Origin: Streptomyces sp. NBC_01551
Lineage (GTDB): Bacteria > Actinomycetota > Actinomycetes > Streptomycetales > Streptomycetaceae
Direction of reading: 5' to 3'
Length of the DNA stretch: 34,746 nt
Assembly (NCBI RefSeq): GCF_026339935.1
Contig: NZ_JAPEPX010000006.1
Coordinates: 1-34,746, forward strand
In this document: positions 1 to 9,800 of the stretch, piece after piece
Numbering within the stretch: the first letter of the stretch is position 1
Layout of the letters: every line of letters starts with the position of its first letter
Program-made: the position numbers and the translations under genes
The notes under the pieces: model-generated
The model's input: only the letters and a program-made list of their open reading frames with translations
Told to the model about the DNA's origin: nothing
Databases searched by the model: none

Positions 1-3000
1 GCGGGCTCCACTCGACGCGGAACAGCGAGTCGTGGAAGGCGGTGCGGGCCGCCCGTACCTGGTCGGGGGTGACGGGGCGCAGCAGCAGCGCGTCGACGGA
101 GGCGACGGGCGCGCCGGACTCGTCGGCGAGGTCCACGGAGACGGTGTCCTGGCCGGCGGGCGCGAGGCGGACGCGCAGGGCGCGGGCGCCGACGGCGCGG
201 AGGCTGACGCCGCTCCAGGAGAACGGCAGCCTGCCGTGCTCGGTGTCCTCCAGCAGGGAGCCCATGCCGACGGCGTGCAGGGCGGCGTCCAGCAGGGCGG
301 GGTGCAGGCCGAAAAGGGCGGCCTCGGCGTGCGCCTGCTCGGGCAGGCGGACCTCGGCGAAGACCTCGTCGGCGCGCTGCCAGGCGGCGGTCAGGCCCTG
401 GAAGACGGGTCCGTAGGCGAAGCCGGAGGCGGTGAGGTGCTCGTAGAGGCCCTCGACGGGGACGGCGGTGGCGTCCTGCGGCGGCCAGGTCGTGAGGTCG
501 GCGCCGGCGCGCGGCGCGGGGCGGGCGCCGGCGGGGGTGAGGAAGCCGGTGGCGTGCCGGGTCCAGGCGCCTTCGCCCCAGGTGTCGTCGGCGGCGTCCT
601 CGGGCCGGGAGTGCAGGGTCAGCGAGCGCCGTCCGTCGGTGTCGGGGGCGCCGACGGCGAGCTGGATCTGGACGCCGCCGTGCGGGGGCAGGGCGAGGGG
701 GGCCTGGAGGGTGAGCTCGTCGAGGAGTTCGCAGCCGGTGTGCTCGCCGGCCTGGAGGGCGAGTTCCACGAAGGCGGTGCCGGGCAGCAGCACGGTGTCC
801 ATGACCGTGTGGTCGGCGAGCCAGGGGTGGGTGGCCAGGGAGAGCCGGCCGGTGAAGAGGTAGCCGTCGCCGTCGGCCAGGGCGATGGCGGCGCCGAGGA
901 GCGGGTGGTCGGCGGAGCCGATGCCGGCGGCGGTGACGTCGCCGGTCCAGGCGGTGGGCTGTTCGGGCCAGTAGTGGCCCCGCTGGAAGGCGTACGTGGG
1001 CAGGTCGACGCGGGTGGCACCGCGCCCGGCGAAGACGGCGGACCAGTCGGCCCGGACGCCGTGCGCGTGGGCCTGGGCGACGGCGGCGGCGAACGCGGCC
1101 GGTTCGGGGCGGTCGGCGCGCAGGGCGGGGACGAAGACGGCGTCGTCCCGGTCGTTCTCGCCGGTGAGGCAGTCCTGTGCGAGGGCGGTGAGGACTCCGC
1201 CGGGGCCGACCTCGACGAAGGTGGTGACGCCGAGCGCGGCCAGGCCGCGTACCCCGTCGTGGAAGCGGACGGCCTCGCGGACGTGGCGGACCCAGTAGTC
1301 GGCGGTGCAGATCTCCTCGGCGGTGACGGAGGCGCCGGTGAGGTTCGAGACGATCGGGATGACGGGCGGCGCGTAGGAGACGGCTTCGGCGGCTTCCCGG
1401 AACGCGTCGAGCATGCCGTCCATGAGCGGCGAGTGGAAGGCGTGGCTGACGGTGAGCCGCTTGGTGCGCCGGCCGCGGGCGCGCAGGGCCTCGGCGATCT
1501 CCTCGGCGGCGTCCTCGTGGCCGGAGACGACCACGGAGCGGGGGCCGTTGACGGCGGCGATGGACACCCGGTCGGTGAGGAGCGGGGTGACCTCGTCCTC
1601 GGTGGCCTCGACGGCGATCATCGAGCCGCCGGCGGGCAGGGCCTGCATGAGGCGGCCGCGGGCGGCCACGAGGGCGGCCGCGTCGGGGAGGGTGAGGACG
1701 CCGGAGACGTGGGCGGCGGCGAGTTCGCCGATGGAGTGCCCGATGAGGAAGTCGGCGGTGACGCCCCACTGTTCGAGCTGGCGGTAGAGGGCGACCTCGA
1801 CGGCGAACAGGGCGGCCTGGGTGTAGGCGGTCGCGTCGAGCAGCGCCGCCTCGGGGGTGTCTTCGGCGGCGAACAGCACCTCGTACAGGGGGCGTTCGAG
1901 GTGCCGGTCGAGTTCGTCGCGGACCGCGTCGAGGGCGCGGGCGAAGCCGGGGTGGGTGGCGTACAGCTCGCGGCCCATGCCGGCGCGCTGGCTGCCCTGG
2001 CCGGTGAAGAGGAAGGCGGTGTTGCCGTCGCCGGCGGCGCCGAGGACGGCGGTCGCGGGCTGCTCGCCGGCGGCGAGCGCGTCGAGGTCGGCCAGCAGCT
2101 GCTCGCGGTCGGCGGCGAAGAGGACGGCCCGGCGGTCGAGGGCGGAGCGGCTGGTGGCGAGGGAGAAGCCGAGGTCGGTCAGGGCGGCGGGGTCCGCCGC
2201 GAGTGCGGGGTGGGCCCGCAGGTGGGCGGCGAGGCGGGCGGCCTGGGCGCGCAGGGCGTCGTCGCCCTGGCCGGAGACCAGCAGCGGCACGGGCCCGGTG
2301 GCACCTTCCGCGTCCACCGCGGCGTCAGCGCTGTCGGTGGCGCCCGTGCCGTCGGTCTTCGCGTCCGCGCCGGGTGCGTCGGCGGGCGGGGCCTGCTCGA
2401 TGACGGTGTGGGCGTTGGTGCCGCTGACGCCGAAGGAGGAGATGCCGGCGCGGCGCGGCTGGCCGGTCTCGGGCCACGGCACGGCCCGGGTGAGCAGTTC
2501 GACGTCGCCGGTACTCCAGTCGACGGCGCTGGACGGCTGGTCGATGTGGAGCGACTCGGGCAGGACGCCGTGCCGTATCGCCTCGACCATCTTGATGATG
2601 CCCGCGACACCGGCAGCGGCCTGGGTGTGCCCGATGTTGGACTTGATGGAGCCCAGCCACAGCGGTCGGCCCTCGGGCCGGTTCTGGCCGTAGGTGGCCA
2701 GGATGGCCTGGGCCTCGATGGGGTCGCCGAGGGTGGTGCCGGTGCCGTGCGCCTCGATGACGTCGACCTGCGCCGGGGTGAGCCCGGCGTTGGTGAGCGC
2801 CTGGCGGATGACGCGCTGCTGCGACGGCCCGTTGGGGGCCGTCAGGCCGTTGCTCGCGCCGTCCTGGTTGATCGCGGAGCCGCGGACCACGGCGAGTACG
2901 GGGTGGCCGAGGCGGCGGGCGTCGGAGAGCTTCTCGACGAGGAGCATTCCGACGCCCTCGCCCCAGCCGGTGCCGTCGGCGCCGTCGGCGAACGGCTTGC

Positions 3001-3784
3001 ACCGGCCGTCGGGGGCGAGCCCGCGCTGCCGGCTGAACTGCACGAAGGCGCGCGGGCTGGACATGACCGTGACACCGCCCGCGAGCGCCAGCGAGCACTC
3101 GCCGCCCCGCAGCGCCTGCACCGCGAGGTGGAGGGCGACGAGCGAGGACGAGCAGGCGGTGTCGATGGTGACGGCGGGGCCTTCGAGGCCGAAGGTGTAG
3201 GAGAGGCGGCCGGAGACGACGCTGGCCGCGTTCCCGGTGAGGAGGTACTGCTCGACGCCCTGGGGGACGCCGTCGCGGAGCAGGTCGGGGTAGTCCTGGC
3301 CGTTGGTGCCGATGAACACGCCGGCCTTGCTGCCGCGCAGCGTCGCCGGGTCGATGCCGGCGCGCTCGAAGGTCTCCCAGGACGTTTCGAGCAGCAGTCG
3401 CTGCTGCGGGTCCATGCCGAGGGTCTCGCGCGGGCTGATCCCGAAGAACGCGGCGTCGAACTCGCCGACCCCGTCGAGGAATCCACCCTCGCGGGTGTAC
3501 GAGGTGCCCCGCTGGTCGGGGTCCGCGTCGTACAGGGACTCGATGTCCCAGCCGCGGTCGGTGGGGAAGTCGGTGATGGCGTCCCGGCCTCCCGCGACGA
3601 GGCCCCACAGGTCCTCCGGCGACTGGATGCCGCCGGGGAACCTGCAGGCCATGCCGACGATGGCGATCGGCTCCGGCTCCTGGGCCTCGACCTCGCGCAG
3701 GCGCTGCCGTGTCTGGTGCAGATCGGCCGTCACCCGCTTCAAGTAGCCGATGATCTTGTCCTGATCCGCTACCTGATCCGCCAT
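1..3784 (-). CDS. Type I polyketide synthase, gene C (3' end outside window)
   Basis: This is the third PKS of the assembly line, probably taking the chain from gene B. The frame is open from 3784 to the left edge, giving 1261 complete codons. Order: N-terminal docking coiled coil (residues 1-36; KIIGYLKR, then [12 protein letters not shown]), KS (about 37-460, Cys211 in TACSSS at 3152-3154, EAHGTG), AT (about 590-930, Ser684 in GHSIGE at 1724-1741, HAFH at 1433-1444, so malonyl-CoA), and DH (about 960-1220, His992 in [10 protein letters not shown] and Asp1166 of DAALH). The window ends in the linker after DH, so whether ER and KR follow, and how many modules there are, cannot be seen. The DH has Asp in place of the consensus Gly, as in gene A module 2. 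The gene starts 63 bases after the gene B stop, consistent with one operon. Confidence 0.95.
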   Translation of the reverse strand, partial: MADQVADQDKIIGYLKRVTADLHQTRQRLREVEAQEPEPIAIVGMACRFPGGIQSPEDLWGLVAGGRDAITDFPTDRGWDIESLYDADPDQRGTSYTREGGFLDGVGEFDAAFFGISPRETLGMDPQQRLLLETSWETFERAGIDPATLRGSKAGVFIGTNGQDYPDLLRDGVPQGVEQYLLTGNAASVVSGRLSYTFGLEGPAVTIDTACSSSLVALHLAVQALRGGECSLALAGGVTVMSSPRAFVQFSRQRGLAPDGRCKPFADGADGTGWGEGVGMLLVEKLSDARRLGHPVLAVVRGSAINQDGASNGLTAPNGPSQQRVIRQALTNAGLTPAQVDVIEAHGTGTTLGDPIEAQAILATYGQNRPEGRPLWLGSIKSNIGHTQAAAGVAGIIKMVEAIRHGVLPESLHIDQPSSAVDWSTGDVELLTRAVPWPETGQPRRAGISSFGVSGTNAHTVIEQAPPADAPGADAKTDGTGATDSADAAVDAEGATGPVPLLVSGQGDDALRAQAARLAAHLRAHPALAADPAALTDLGFSLATSRSALDRRAVLFAADREQLLADLDALAAGEQPATAVLGAAGDGNTAFLFTGQGSQRAGMGRELYATHPGFARALDAVRDELDRHLERPLYEVLFAAEDTPEAALLDATAYTQAALFAVEVALYRQLEQWGVTADFLIGHSIGELAAAHVSGVLTLPDAAALVAARGRLMQALPAGGSMIAVEATEDEVTPLLTDRVSIAAVNGPRSVVVSGHEDAAEEIAEALRARGRRTKRLTVSHAFHSPLMDGMLDAFREAAEAVSYAPPVIPIVSNLTGASVTAEEICTADYWVRHVREAVRFHDGVRGLAALGVTTFVEVGPGGVLTALAQDCLTGENDRDDAVFVPALRADRPEPAAFAAAVAQAHAHGVRADWSAVFAGRGATRVDLPTYAFQRGHYWPEQPTAWTGDVTAAGIGSADHPLLGAAIALADGDGYLFTGRLSLATHPWLADHTVMDTVLLPGTAFVELALQAGEHTGCELLDELTLQAPLALPPHGGVQIQLAVGAPDTDGRRSLTLHSRPEDAADDTWGEGAWTRHATGFLTPAGARPAPRAGADLTTWPPQDATAVPVEGLYEHLTASGFAYGPVFQGLTAAWQRADEVFAEVRLPEQAHAEAALFGLHPALLDAALHAVGMGSLLEDTEHGRLPFSWSGVSLRAVGARALRVRLAPAGQDTVSVDLADESGAPVASVDALLLRPVTPDQVRAARTAFHDSLFRVEWSP

Positions 3785-3847
3785 TGGAACCTCACCCATG
3801 TTCGTCACAAACCCTTGCGCTGCTACTGCCTGCTGTCCGCTGTGCTG
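3785..3847 (-). other. Spacer between genes B and C
   Basis: This 63-bp region is noticeably less GC-rich than its surroundings and carries the gene C ribosome site. It is 21 codons long with no stop in the frame shared by gene B and gene C, so only the gene B TAG separates them. There is no hairpin or promoter that I can support, which suggests co-transcription of B and C. Confidence 0.85.
3790..3796 (-). promoter_or_regulatory. Shine-Dalgarno site for gene C
   Basis: GGTGAGG on the minus strand lies 5 bases before the ATG at 3784 and supports that start. Another in-frame ATG at 3799 overlaps the upstream edge of this region and has only a weak purine stretch before it. Starting at 3784 gives [17 protein letters not shown], a normal docking start. 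Confidence 0.7.
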
Positions 3848-6800
3848 CTAGATACCGAGCTCGTTCTCGATGAAGTCGAAGAGCTCGTCGGTCGTGGCTT
3901 CCTGGAGCTTCTCGGCCACGGCCCCGCCGCTCGAAGGGGCTTGCGGTTCACCCCATTTCGCGAGGAGGGCCTGCAGGCGCGAGGCGATGTCGGCCCGCGT
4001 CTCCCCGTCCGGATCGAGGACGGACAGCGCCGATTCGAGCTTTTCGAGTTCCGCGATGCCGGGGGCGGCCGCGGTGCTGCCGTCCTGGACGATCTCGGCG
4101 CGCAGGAACTCGGCCAGGACCGCGGGGGTCGGGTGGTCGAAGACCAGCGTCGCCGGGAGCTTCAGCCCGGTGGCCGCGTTCAGGCGGTTGCGGAGCTCCA
4201 GCGCGATCAGGGAGTCGAAGCCGAGCTCCTTGAACGCGCGGCCCGCGCCGACCTCGTCGGTGGTGGGGTGCCCGAGCGCGGTCGCCGCGTGGGAGCGGAC
4301 CAGTTCCAGTACGGCCAGGGCCTGTTCGGCCTGCGCCATCACCGACAGCCGTCGGCGCAGCGCCTCGGCCGGGGAACCCTCCCCGGCCGGGCCGCCCGCT
4401 TCACCGGCGGCCGACGCGGCCTGCGCGAGCCGCCGCACCTCGGGCAGGTCCGCGAGGAACGGGCTGGGCCGCACCGCGGTGTAGCCCGGCGTGAACCGCT
4501 CCCACTGGATGTCGGCGACGGCGACGGCCGGCTCGGCGTGGTCGAGGGCCTGCTGGAGCGCCCGGATCGCGGCGCGCGGCGCCATGGCGGGCACGCCGCC
4601 GCGGTCGAGCCGCTCTCCGATGGCGCCGCCCGCGGCCAGTCCGCTGTCACCCCACCGGCCCCAGGCCACCGAGGTGGCGGGCAGGCCGTCGGCGTGCCGC
4701 TGCTCGGCGAGGGCGTCCAGGTAGGAGTTGGCGGCCGCGTAGTTGCCCTGTCCGGCGTCGCCGAGGGTGCCGGCGACTCCGGAGAAGAGCACGAACGCGG
4801 ACAGACCGAGGTCGCGGGTCAGCTCGTGGAGGGTGAGCGCCGCGTCCGCCTTGGGGGCGAGCACGGTCGCGAACCGCTCGGGGGTCAGCCCGTCGATGAC
4901 GCCGTCGTCGAGGACGCCGGCGGTGTGTACGACGGCGGTCAGCGGCCGGTCGGCGGGGACGGAGGCCAGGAGGGCGGCGAGGGCGTCGCGGTCGCTGACG
5001 TCACAGGCGGCGAGCGTGACCTCGGCGCCCAGCGCGGCCAGTTCCTCGCGCAGCCCGTCCGCGCCGGGCGCCTCGGCCCCGCGACGGCTGGTCAGGATCA
5101 GGTGCTCGGCGCCGTTCTCCGCCAGCCAGCGGGCCACGTGCGCACCCAGGGCGCCCGTACCACCGGTGACCAGCGTCGTCCCGGCCGGACGCCACTCGGG
5201 CGCGGTCGGCGCGTCGGCGAGCGGGGCGTGGACCAGACGCCGGCCGAACAGCCCGGAGGCGCGGAGCGCCACCTGGTCCTCGGAGCCGTCACCGGCCAGG
5301 ACTCCCACGAGCCGTTCGAGCGTGCGGTCGTCGGCCTGCGCGGGCAGGTCGAGCAGACCGCCCCAGCGGTCGGGGAACTCCAGCGCGGCGGTGCGGCCGA
5401 AGCCCCACAGCAGGGCCTGCGCCGGATCCTGGAGCCGCTCGGAGCGGGAGACTGACACGGCGCCGCGGGTGACGCACCACAGGGGCGCGGCGACGTCGGC
5501 GTCCCCGAGGGCCTGGACGAGCACGGCGGTGCCGAGGAGCCCGGCGTGGGCGCGCAGCGCGGCCCCGTCGTCGCCGAGGGCGAGGAGGGAGAGCACCCCG
5601 GCGGGGGCGGGGGCCCCCTCCGTGGCGGCCTTCAGGACGGCGGTCAGCGCGTCCCGGCCGGCCGCGTCGGCGGCCACGGTGACGGTACGGACCTCCGCGC
5701 CCCGGTCGGTGAGCGTACGGAGAACAGCGGCGGCCGCGTCACCGGCCGCTCCGGAGACCGCCTCGGGCACGACGACCAGCCAGGTGCCGGAGAGCCGGGC
5801 GCTGGTGGCTTCGGTCAGGGCCTTCCAAGTGACCCGGTAGCGCCAGCCGTCGACGGTGGACTGCTCACGGCTCTGCCGCCGCCACGAGGACAGCGCGGGG
5901 AGCAGGGCGGTCAGGGGCTGGTCGCCCTCGATCCGCAGTTCGGCGGTGAGCGCGGCGAGGTCCTCGCGCTCGACGGCGTCCCAGAACCGGGCGTCGATCA
6001 CGCTCTCGCCCGTCAGCTCACCCGCTTCGACCGCCGCGGCCTCCGGCCAGAACCGCTGCGACTGGAAAGCGTAGGTCGGCAGGTCCACGCGCCGGGCGCC
6101 GGTGCCGGCGAAGACCGCGTCCCAGTCGACCGTCACGCCGCGGACGTAGGCCTCGCCCAAGGAGAGCCAGAAACGCTCCAGACCACCCTCGTTGCGGCGC
6201 AGGGAACCCAGGATCGCGGCCTCGCGGCCCGCGTCCTCGACGGTCTCCTGCATCCCGACCGTCAGCACCGGGTGCGGACTCGACTCGATGAACACACCGA
6301 AGCCCTGCTCCAGGAGCGTGCGGGTCGCCTGCTCCAGCTCGACTGTCTGACGCAGGTTGCGGAACCAGTAACCGGCATCCAGCTCCGGCCCCTGCACCCA
6401 CTCACCGGTGACCGTGGACAGGAACGGAACCTCCGCCGCCTGCGGAACGATCGGGGCGAGGAGTTCGGCCAGCTCGTCCCGCAGCAGTTCGACCTGCGCG
6501 GAGTGCGAGGCGTAGTCCACCGCGATCCGCTTGGCACGAACCCCGTCCGCCTCACACGAGGCGAGGAGCTCCTCCAGGGCCTGGACCTCGCCGGAGACGA
6601 CCACGGAAGACGGGCCGTTGACCGCGGCGACGGAAATCCGCTCCTCACCCCACGGCGCGATCCGCTCACGTACCTCGGCAGCGGGCAGCGGCACGGACAC
6701 CATGCCGCCCAAGCCGGCCAGCACCCGCCCGATCGCCTGACTCCGCAAAGCCACGACACGAGCCGCGTCCTCCAGGGACAAGATCCCGGCGACGCAGGCG

Positions 6801-9800
6801 GCCGCGATCTCACCCTGCGAATGCCCGATCACCGCACCCGGACGCACACCCGCCGAACGCCACACCTCAGCCAACGACACCATCACCGCGAACAGAGCCG
6901 GCTGCACGACATCCACCCGGTCGAGCGAGGGCACGCCATCGGCACCCCGGAGCACATCCACCAACGACCAGTCGGTGAAGGGCTCCAGCGCCTTCGCACA
7001 CTCATCCACCCGGGCAGCAAACACGGGTGAAGCGTCCAACAGCGCCTCCGCCATGCCCACCCATTGCGACCCCTGTCCGGGGAACACGAACGCGCTCTTG
7101 CCCCCGATGACCGACCCCTGGACGAGCAGGGGTGCGGTGCCTCCGGCGGCCAGGGCGGCCAGGCCCACGAGCTGTTCCTCGGGGTCCCGGCCGATCAGTA
7201 CCGCGCGCCGGTCGTGTGCCGTGCGGGTCGTGGCCAGGGAGTGGCCGACGTCGACGCGTCGCAGGTCAGGACGGGTGGCGAGGTGGTTCAGCAGTCGCTC
7301 CGCCTGGCCGCGCAGCGCCTTCTCGGTCTTGGCCGTCAGCGGCCAGGGCAGCGGGGTCCGTCGGTCGGAACCGGTGTCGTCCGGGGTGGTCGCGGTCAGT
7401 AGGGGGGGGGGTCGACGACGCAGGGGTCGCCTGTTCGTCGGACCCCTGTTCCGCCGGGGCCTGCTCGATGATGGCATGGGCGTTGGTCCCGCTGAACCCG
7501 AACGACGACACTCCCGCTCGCCAGGGGCGGCCCCCGGTCTCGGGCCAGGCCCGCTGTTCGGTCAGCAGGGCCACCTCGCCCGCGCTCCAGTCCACGTGCG
7601 GGGTGGGCTGGGCGATGTGGATGCTCTGCGGCAGCATGCCGTGCTGCATGGCCAGCACCATCTTCATCACACCGGCCACGCCGGCGGCGGCCTGCGCGTG
7701 ACCGATGTTGGACTTGATCGAGCCGAGCAGCAGCGGCTGATCGGCCGGCCGGTCCTGCCCGTACGTGGCCAGCAGGGCCTGCGCCTCGATCGGGTCGCCC
7801 AGGGTCGTACCCGTGCCGTGCGCCTCCACGACGTCCACCTCGGCCGTCGTCAGGCGGGCGTTGGCCAGGGCCTGGCGGATGACGCGCTGCTGGGAGGGGC
7901 CGTTCGGAGCCGTCAGGCCGTTGCTCGCGCCGTCCTGGTTGATGGCCGTACCCCGGACCACGGCCAGCACGGGGTGCCCGTGGCGCCGCGCGTCCGACAG
8001 CCGCTCCACGAGCAGCATGCCGACGCCCTCGGCCGGGCTGAAGCCGTCCGCGTCGGCGGAGAACGCCTTGCAGCGGCCGTCGGTGGACAGGCCTCGCTGG
8101 CGGCTGAACTCGATGAAGGTGCCAGGCGTGGACATGACCGTCACACCGCCGGCCAGGGCCATGGAGCACTCGCCGCTCCGCAGCGCCTGCACCGCGAGGT
8201 GCAGGGCCACGAGCGATGCCGAGCAGGCCGTGTCGACGGTGACCGCCGGGCCCTCCAGGCCGAAGGTGTACGAGAGCCGGCCGGAGACGACGCTGCCCGC
8301 GCTGCCGGTGGCCAGGTGTCCTTCGAGGCCGTCGGCCGCACCCCGTACGAGGTGGGAGTAGTCGGAGCCGTTGGTCCCGACGAACACGCCGGACTGGCTG
8401 CCGCGGAGGGTGTCCGGGTCGATGCCGGCCCGCTCGAAGACCTCCCACGAGGTCTCCAGCAGCAGCCGCTGCTGCGGGTCCATGGCCAGGGCCTCGCGCG
8501 GGGAGATCCCGAAGAACGCCGGGTCGAAGGCGGCCGCGTCGGAGAGGAAGCCGCCCTCGCGGGTGTAGGAGGTGCCCTGCGCGTTGGGGTCGGGGTCGTA
8601 CAGCGCCTCGACGTCCCAGCCCCGGTCGGCCGGGAACTGCGAGAGGGCGTCGCCGCCGGAGGCGAGCAGCTGCCACAGTTCCTCGGGGCTGCGGACGCCG
8701 CCGGGGAAGCGGCAGCTCATCGCGACGACGGCGATCGGCTCGGCGTCGGACGCGGAGGCGGAGGCAGTCGGTACGAGCGTGGCGCCGACCGCGCCCTGCC
8801 CGGCGAGCTCTGCCCGCAGGTGGCGGGCGAGGACGGTGGGCGTCGGGTAGTCGAAGACGAGGGTGGGCGGCAGCTTGAGGCCGGCGGCGGCGTTCAGGCG
8901 GTTGCGCAGCTCAACGGAGGTGAGGGAGTCGAAGCCCAGCTCCTTGAACGCCCGGCCGGCCTCGACGGCGTCGGGCCCGGCGTAGCCGAGGACGGCGGCG
9001 ACGGCGGTACGGACCAGCTCCAGCAGCAGCCGTTCCTGCTCGGCCTCGGGCTGCCCGGCGAGCTGCCGGGTGAGGACGGCGGCGCTGCCGGTGTCCTCGG
9101 CCGCGTCGGTACGGGCGTGCTCCATGGCCTGCCGCGCCTCGGGCAGGTCGTGCAGCAGCGGCCGGGCGCGGCCGGAGGTGAAGGCCAGGACGAAGCGCTT
9201 CCACTCCATGTCGGCAACGGTCAGCGTGGTCTCGTCACGGTCCAGCGCGTGCTGGAGTGCGCTGACGGCCCGCTCGGGAGCCATCTCGATGACGCCGTGG
9301 CGGCGCATCCGGTCGCCGACGGCGCCTTCGGCCATGCCTCCGTCGCCCCAGGGGCCCCAGGCGAGGGAGGTGGCGGGCAGCCCGGCGGCGCGCCGGTACT
9401 CGGCGAAGGCGTCGAGGAACGCGTTGCCCGGCGCGTAGTTGCCCTGGCCGGGGGCGCCGAAGGTGGCGGCGAAGGAGGAGAAGAGGACGAACGCGGACAG
9501 GTCGAGGTCGCGGGTCAGCTCGTGCAGGTGCAGCGTGGCGTCCACCTTGACCCGCAGGACGCGCTCGACCTGCTCGGGCGTGAGCGCCTCGATCACTCCG
9601 TCGTCGAGGACGGCGGCGGTGTGTACGACGGCGGTCAGCGGCCGGTCGGCGGGGACGGAGGCCAGGAGGGCGGCGAGGGCGTCGCGGTCGCTGACGTCGC
9701 AGGCGGCGAGCGTGACCTCGGCGCCCAGGGCCGTCAGTTCCTCGCGCAGCCCGTCCGCGCCGGGCGCCTCGGCCCCGCGGCGGCTGGTCAGGATCAGGTG

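Larger units (their letters stand above)
4105..8745 (-). other. Gene B module 2: KS-AT(methylmalonyl)-KR-ACP, with altered KR and frameshift
   Basis: KS spans about 7480-8745 with Cys at 8223-8225 in TACSAS (the usual motif is TACSSS) and EAHGTG at 7809-7826. The frameshift at 7402-7411 lies in the linker after KS. AT spans about 6065-7110 with GHSQGE at 6809-6826 and YASH at 6503-6514 (methylmalonyl). There is no DH. KR spans about 4600-5190 with an intact TGGTGALG, LDD, the expected Lys and Tyr (4739-4741). However, the codon 13 residues before the Tyr, 4778-4780, is GGA for Gly (FSGVAG) where active KRs have Ser (FSSxAG). The KR may be inactive or weak, leaving a ketone. ACP Ser is at 4211-4213. 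Confidence 0.9.

Noticed and set aside
3797..3799. ATG at 3799 as the gene C start
   Set aside because: It is in frame but has a poor ribosome site; the ATG at 3784 has GGTGAGG five bases upstream.
7402..7411. Programmed ribosomal frameshifting in gene B
   Set aside because: There is no supporting secondary structure that I can identify and no reason for this in a PKS; a homopolymer length error explains it more simply.
3848..7477. A separate gene starting at about 7477 encoding AT-KR-ACP
   Set aside because: The first 25 or so residues before the homopolymer are out-of-frame KS sequence, and a free AT-KR-ACP without KS is not a normal module. It is better read as the 3' part of gene B after a frameshift.
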